The notes under the pieces: model-generated
Databases searched by the model: none
Seen by the model: the letters and a program-made list of their open reading frames with translations, nothing else
Told to the model about the DNA's origin: nothing
Position numbers and translations under genes: made by a program
In this document: positions 7,282 to 8,184 of the stretch, one piece after another
How the letters are laid out: the number at the start of each line of letters is the position of its first letter
Position numbering within the stretch: the stretch's first letter is position 1
Assembly (NCBI GenBank): GCA_019454915.1
Contig: JACFNM010000187.1
Location: forward strand, 1-8,184
Reading direction: 5' to 3'
DNA: 8,184 nucleotides
Source: Chitinophagaceae bacterium
Lineage (GTDB): Bacteria; Bacteroidota; Bacteroidia; Chitinophagales; Chitinophagaceae

Positions 7282-7334
7282 ACATTCCCCAATTCTTACA
7301 TTTTCACATTTCCGACATTCCCACATTTCTCCGG
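7282..7334 (-). repeat. Purine-rich degenerate 8-9 nt repeat, block B
   Basis: Read on the minus strand this is about six degenerate units with the core (A/G)AATGTG: AGAAATGTG, GGAATGTCG, GAAATGTG, AAAATGTA, AGAATTGG and GGAATGTA. It starts with CCGGAGA, exactly as block A does, about 103 bp away. All purine-rich runs are on the argS-sense strand. Confidence 0.7.
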
Positions 7335-7365
7335 GGTCTGACCTTCCTTTCGTCGGTGTTAACCG

Positions 7366-7437
7366 CTCTCATTCCTCCATTTTCAAATCTTCAAATTTTT
7401 ACATTTTCACATTTTCCCCATTTCTCACATTCTCTCC
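7366..7437 (-). repeat. Purine-rich degenerate 8-9 nt repeat, block A, overlapping the argS stop
   Basis: On the minus strand it begins at CCGGAGA inside the last argS codons and reads through the TGA stop (7425-7427). Units are GAGAATGTG, AGAAATGGG, GAAAATGTG, AAAATGTA, AAAATTTG, AAGATTTG and then AAAATGG and GGAATGAGAG. Blocks A and B are separated by 31 bp that hold a GGTCTGACC palindrome (7335-7343) and a CGGT-GTTA-ACCG mini-hairpin (7354-7365). I take this as an intergenic repeat family of the host genome; function unknown. Confidence 0.7.
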
Positions 7438-8184
7438 GGCACCTCAATCCCCACTAACGACATCCCGGAAGCAATTACATTAGCCGTCATTTGGCAAAGC
7501 CGCAGCCGAAGTTGTTTCTTGTTTTCGGTTTCAGCCTTCAATACCCGGTGTTCGGTTACAAAAGAATTAAAAGTTCTGGACAATTCGTAAGTATAATTTA
7601 CAATGGCGGAAGGGTTGTATTCGTTGGCAGCCTGCCGGATGGCAGCAGGGTATCTTTCCAGTAGGATCATTAATTCCTTTTCCAGCGGAAGCAGCGGTTC
7701 ATCTTCGGCCAAGCTGAATTGAGCGTTAGGCTGTTCGTTCCTTAATATAGCTTTGGACCTGGCGTGAGAGTATTGGACAAAAGAGGCGGTGAATCCATGG
7801 AAGTCTATGCTTTCTTCCGGGTTGAATATCATCCGTTTCCTGGGGTCCACCCGGAGAATAAAAAATTTCAGCGCGCCCAGTCCGATAGTTTGATAAAGTT
7901 TTTCCAGTTCTTCTTCCGTGAAATCTTTTATTTTCCCCAACTCCTTTGTTTTCCGGGCTGCGACGTCAATCATTTCATCTATCAGGTCATCTGCATCCAC
8001 CACGGTTCCTTCTCTGGTTTTCATGCGGCCTGATGGAAGTTCCACCATTCCATAGCTGAGGTGATAAATTCCTTCTGAGGAGGGTAATCCAAGTTTTTGG
8101 AATATAAGTTTCAGTACATTGAATTGGAAGTACTGTTAATCCCATACCACAAAAAGGATTTGTTCGTATTGGTAGGCGTTAAAT
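7425..8184 (-). CDS. argS: Arginyl-tRNA synthetase, C-terminal part, interrupted by an in-frame stop (possible pseudogene)
   Basis: ArgS attaches arginine to tRNA-Arg in the cytoplasm. The minus-strand reading holds the end of the class I catalytic core and the DALR anticodon-binding domain. Visible landmarks are HLSYGMVELPSGRMKTREGT (the KMSKS-like loop), VVDADDLIDEM, LGALKFFILRVDPRKRM, an FNPEESIDFHGF segment, YSHARSKAILR, and the conserved C-terminus ending PERM. The frame continues upstream of the Met at 8048 with QFNVLKLIFQKLGL and, beyond an in-frame TAA at 8136-8138, with FNAYQYEQILFVV to the window edge. Homology therefore runs through the stop. Residues around it also deviate from the family (VVW for VVG, QF for HF), and GFTASF replaces the expected GFTGPF-like segment. 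Either the gene is decaying or the sequence is poor here. The N-terminal part, with the HIGH motif, is outside. It converges on the polyprenyl synthase gene. Confidence 0.85.
8130..8144 (-). other. Lesion in argS: in-frame TAA with neighbouring radical substitutions
   Basis: On the coding strand the codons read TGG GAT TAA CAG TAC, where the family has roughly G-(D/N)-E-Q-(D/N). Each of TGG, TAA and TAC is one G-to-T change away from GGG, GAA and GAC. Reading frame and length on both sides are conserved, so this is substitution rather than an insertion or deletion. Confidence 0.6.

Noticed and set aside
6859..7326. A 155-codon minus-strand frame over the end of the polyprenyl synthase gene
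   Set aside because: It is Ser/Arg-rich, antisense to conserved synthase sequence, and its start lies in the purine-repeat region; it looks like a shadow frame.
7282..7437. Possible CRISPR array
   Set aside because: The units are 8-9 nt and degenerate, without unique spacers of constant length and with no cas genes nearby.
7275..7457. A short plus-strand frame through the pyrimidine-rich repeats
   Set aside because: The T/C-rich strand rarely makes stop codons, so an open frame is expected. The product is a Phe/His/Ser low-complexity string that crosses the end of argS.
8136..8138. TAA in argS as a recoded sense codon
   Set aside because: Several genes in the window end normally with TAA (DUF3822-type gene, rsmD, lpxK), and no recoding signal is visible.

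Overview
The window looks like ordinary chromosome from a Bacteroidota member. The best guess, by inference, is a Chitinophagaceae-like relative. The reasons are a DUF3822-type protein directly before rsmD, an LpxK gene (so a lipid A outer membrane), an RNase R without the long N-terminal extension of enterobacterial enzymes, few Shine-Dalgarno sequences, and AT-rich intergenic DNA with degenerate purine repeats.

Layout. Positions 1-681 (minus) hold the N-terminal half of sufB, cut by the window edge. Positions 682-1055 are a gene-free divergent region with a 13-bp odd-centred palindrome, nested inverted repeats and weak promoter-like boxes. Positions 1056-7195 (plus) carry six co-directional genes: a DUF3822-type protein, rsmD, a 5-formyltetrahydrofolate cyclo-ligase, lpxK, rnr and a trans-polyprenyl diphosphate synthase. 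DUF3822/rsmD and cyclo-ligase/lpxK overlap by 10-11 nt, and the other gaps are 8-55 nt, so most or all of this is probably one transcription unit. Positions 7196-7424 are a convergent intergenic region with a weak hairpin and two blocks of an 8-9 nt purine-rich degenerate repeat. Positions 7425-8184 (minus) hold the C-terminal part of argS, running off the window and carrying an in-frame TAA at 8136-8138.

How the genes work together. The plus-strand cluster is a mixed housekeeping set: 16S rRNA methylation (RsmD), RNA turnover (RNase R), folate salvage, lipid A phosphorylation (LpxK) and isoprenoid chain elongation. The last two both feed the cell envelope. Flanking genes serve Fe-S cluster assembly (SufB) and tRNA charging (ArgS).

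I do not see a defence system, mobile element or CRISPR array. The points most worth a second look are the damaged argS, the purine repeat that runs through its stop codon, an RsmD whose catalytic motif reads GPPY rather than (D/N)PP(Y/F), and the structured divergent region.
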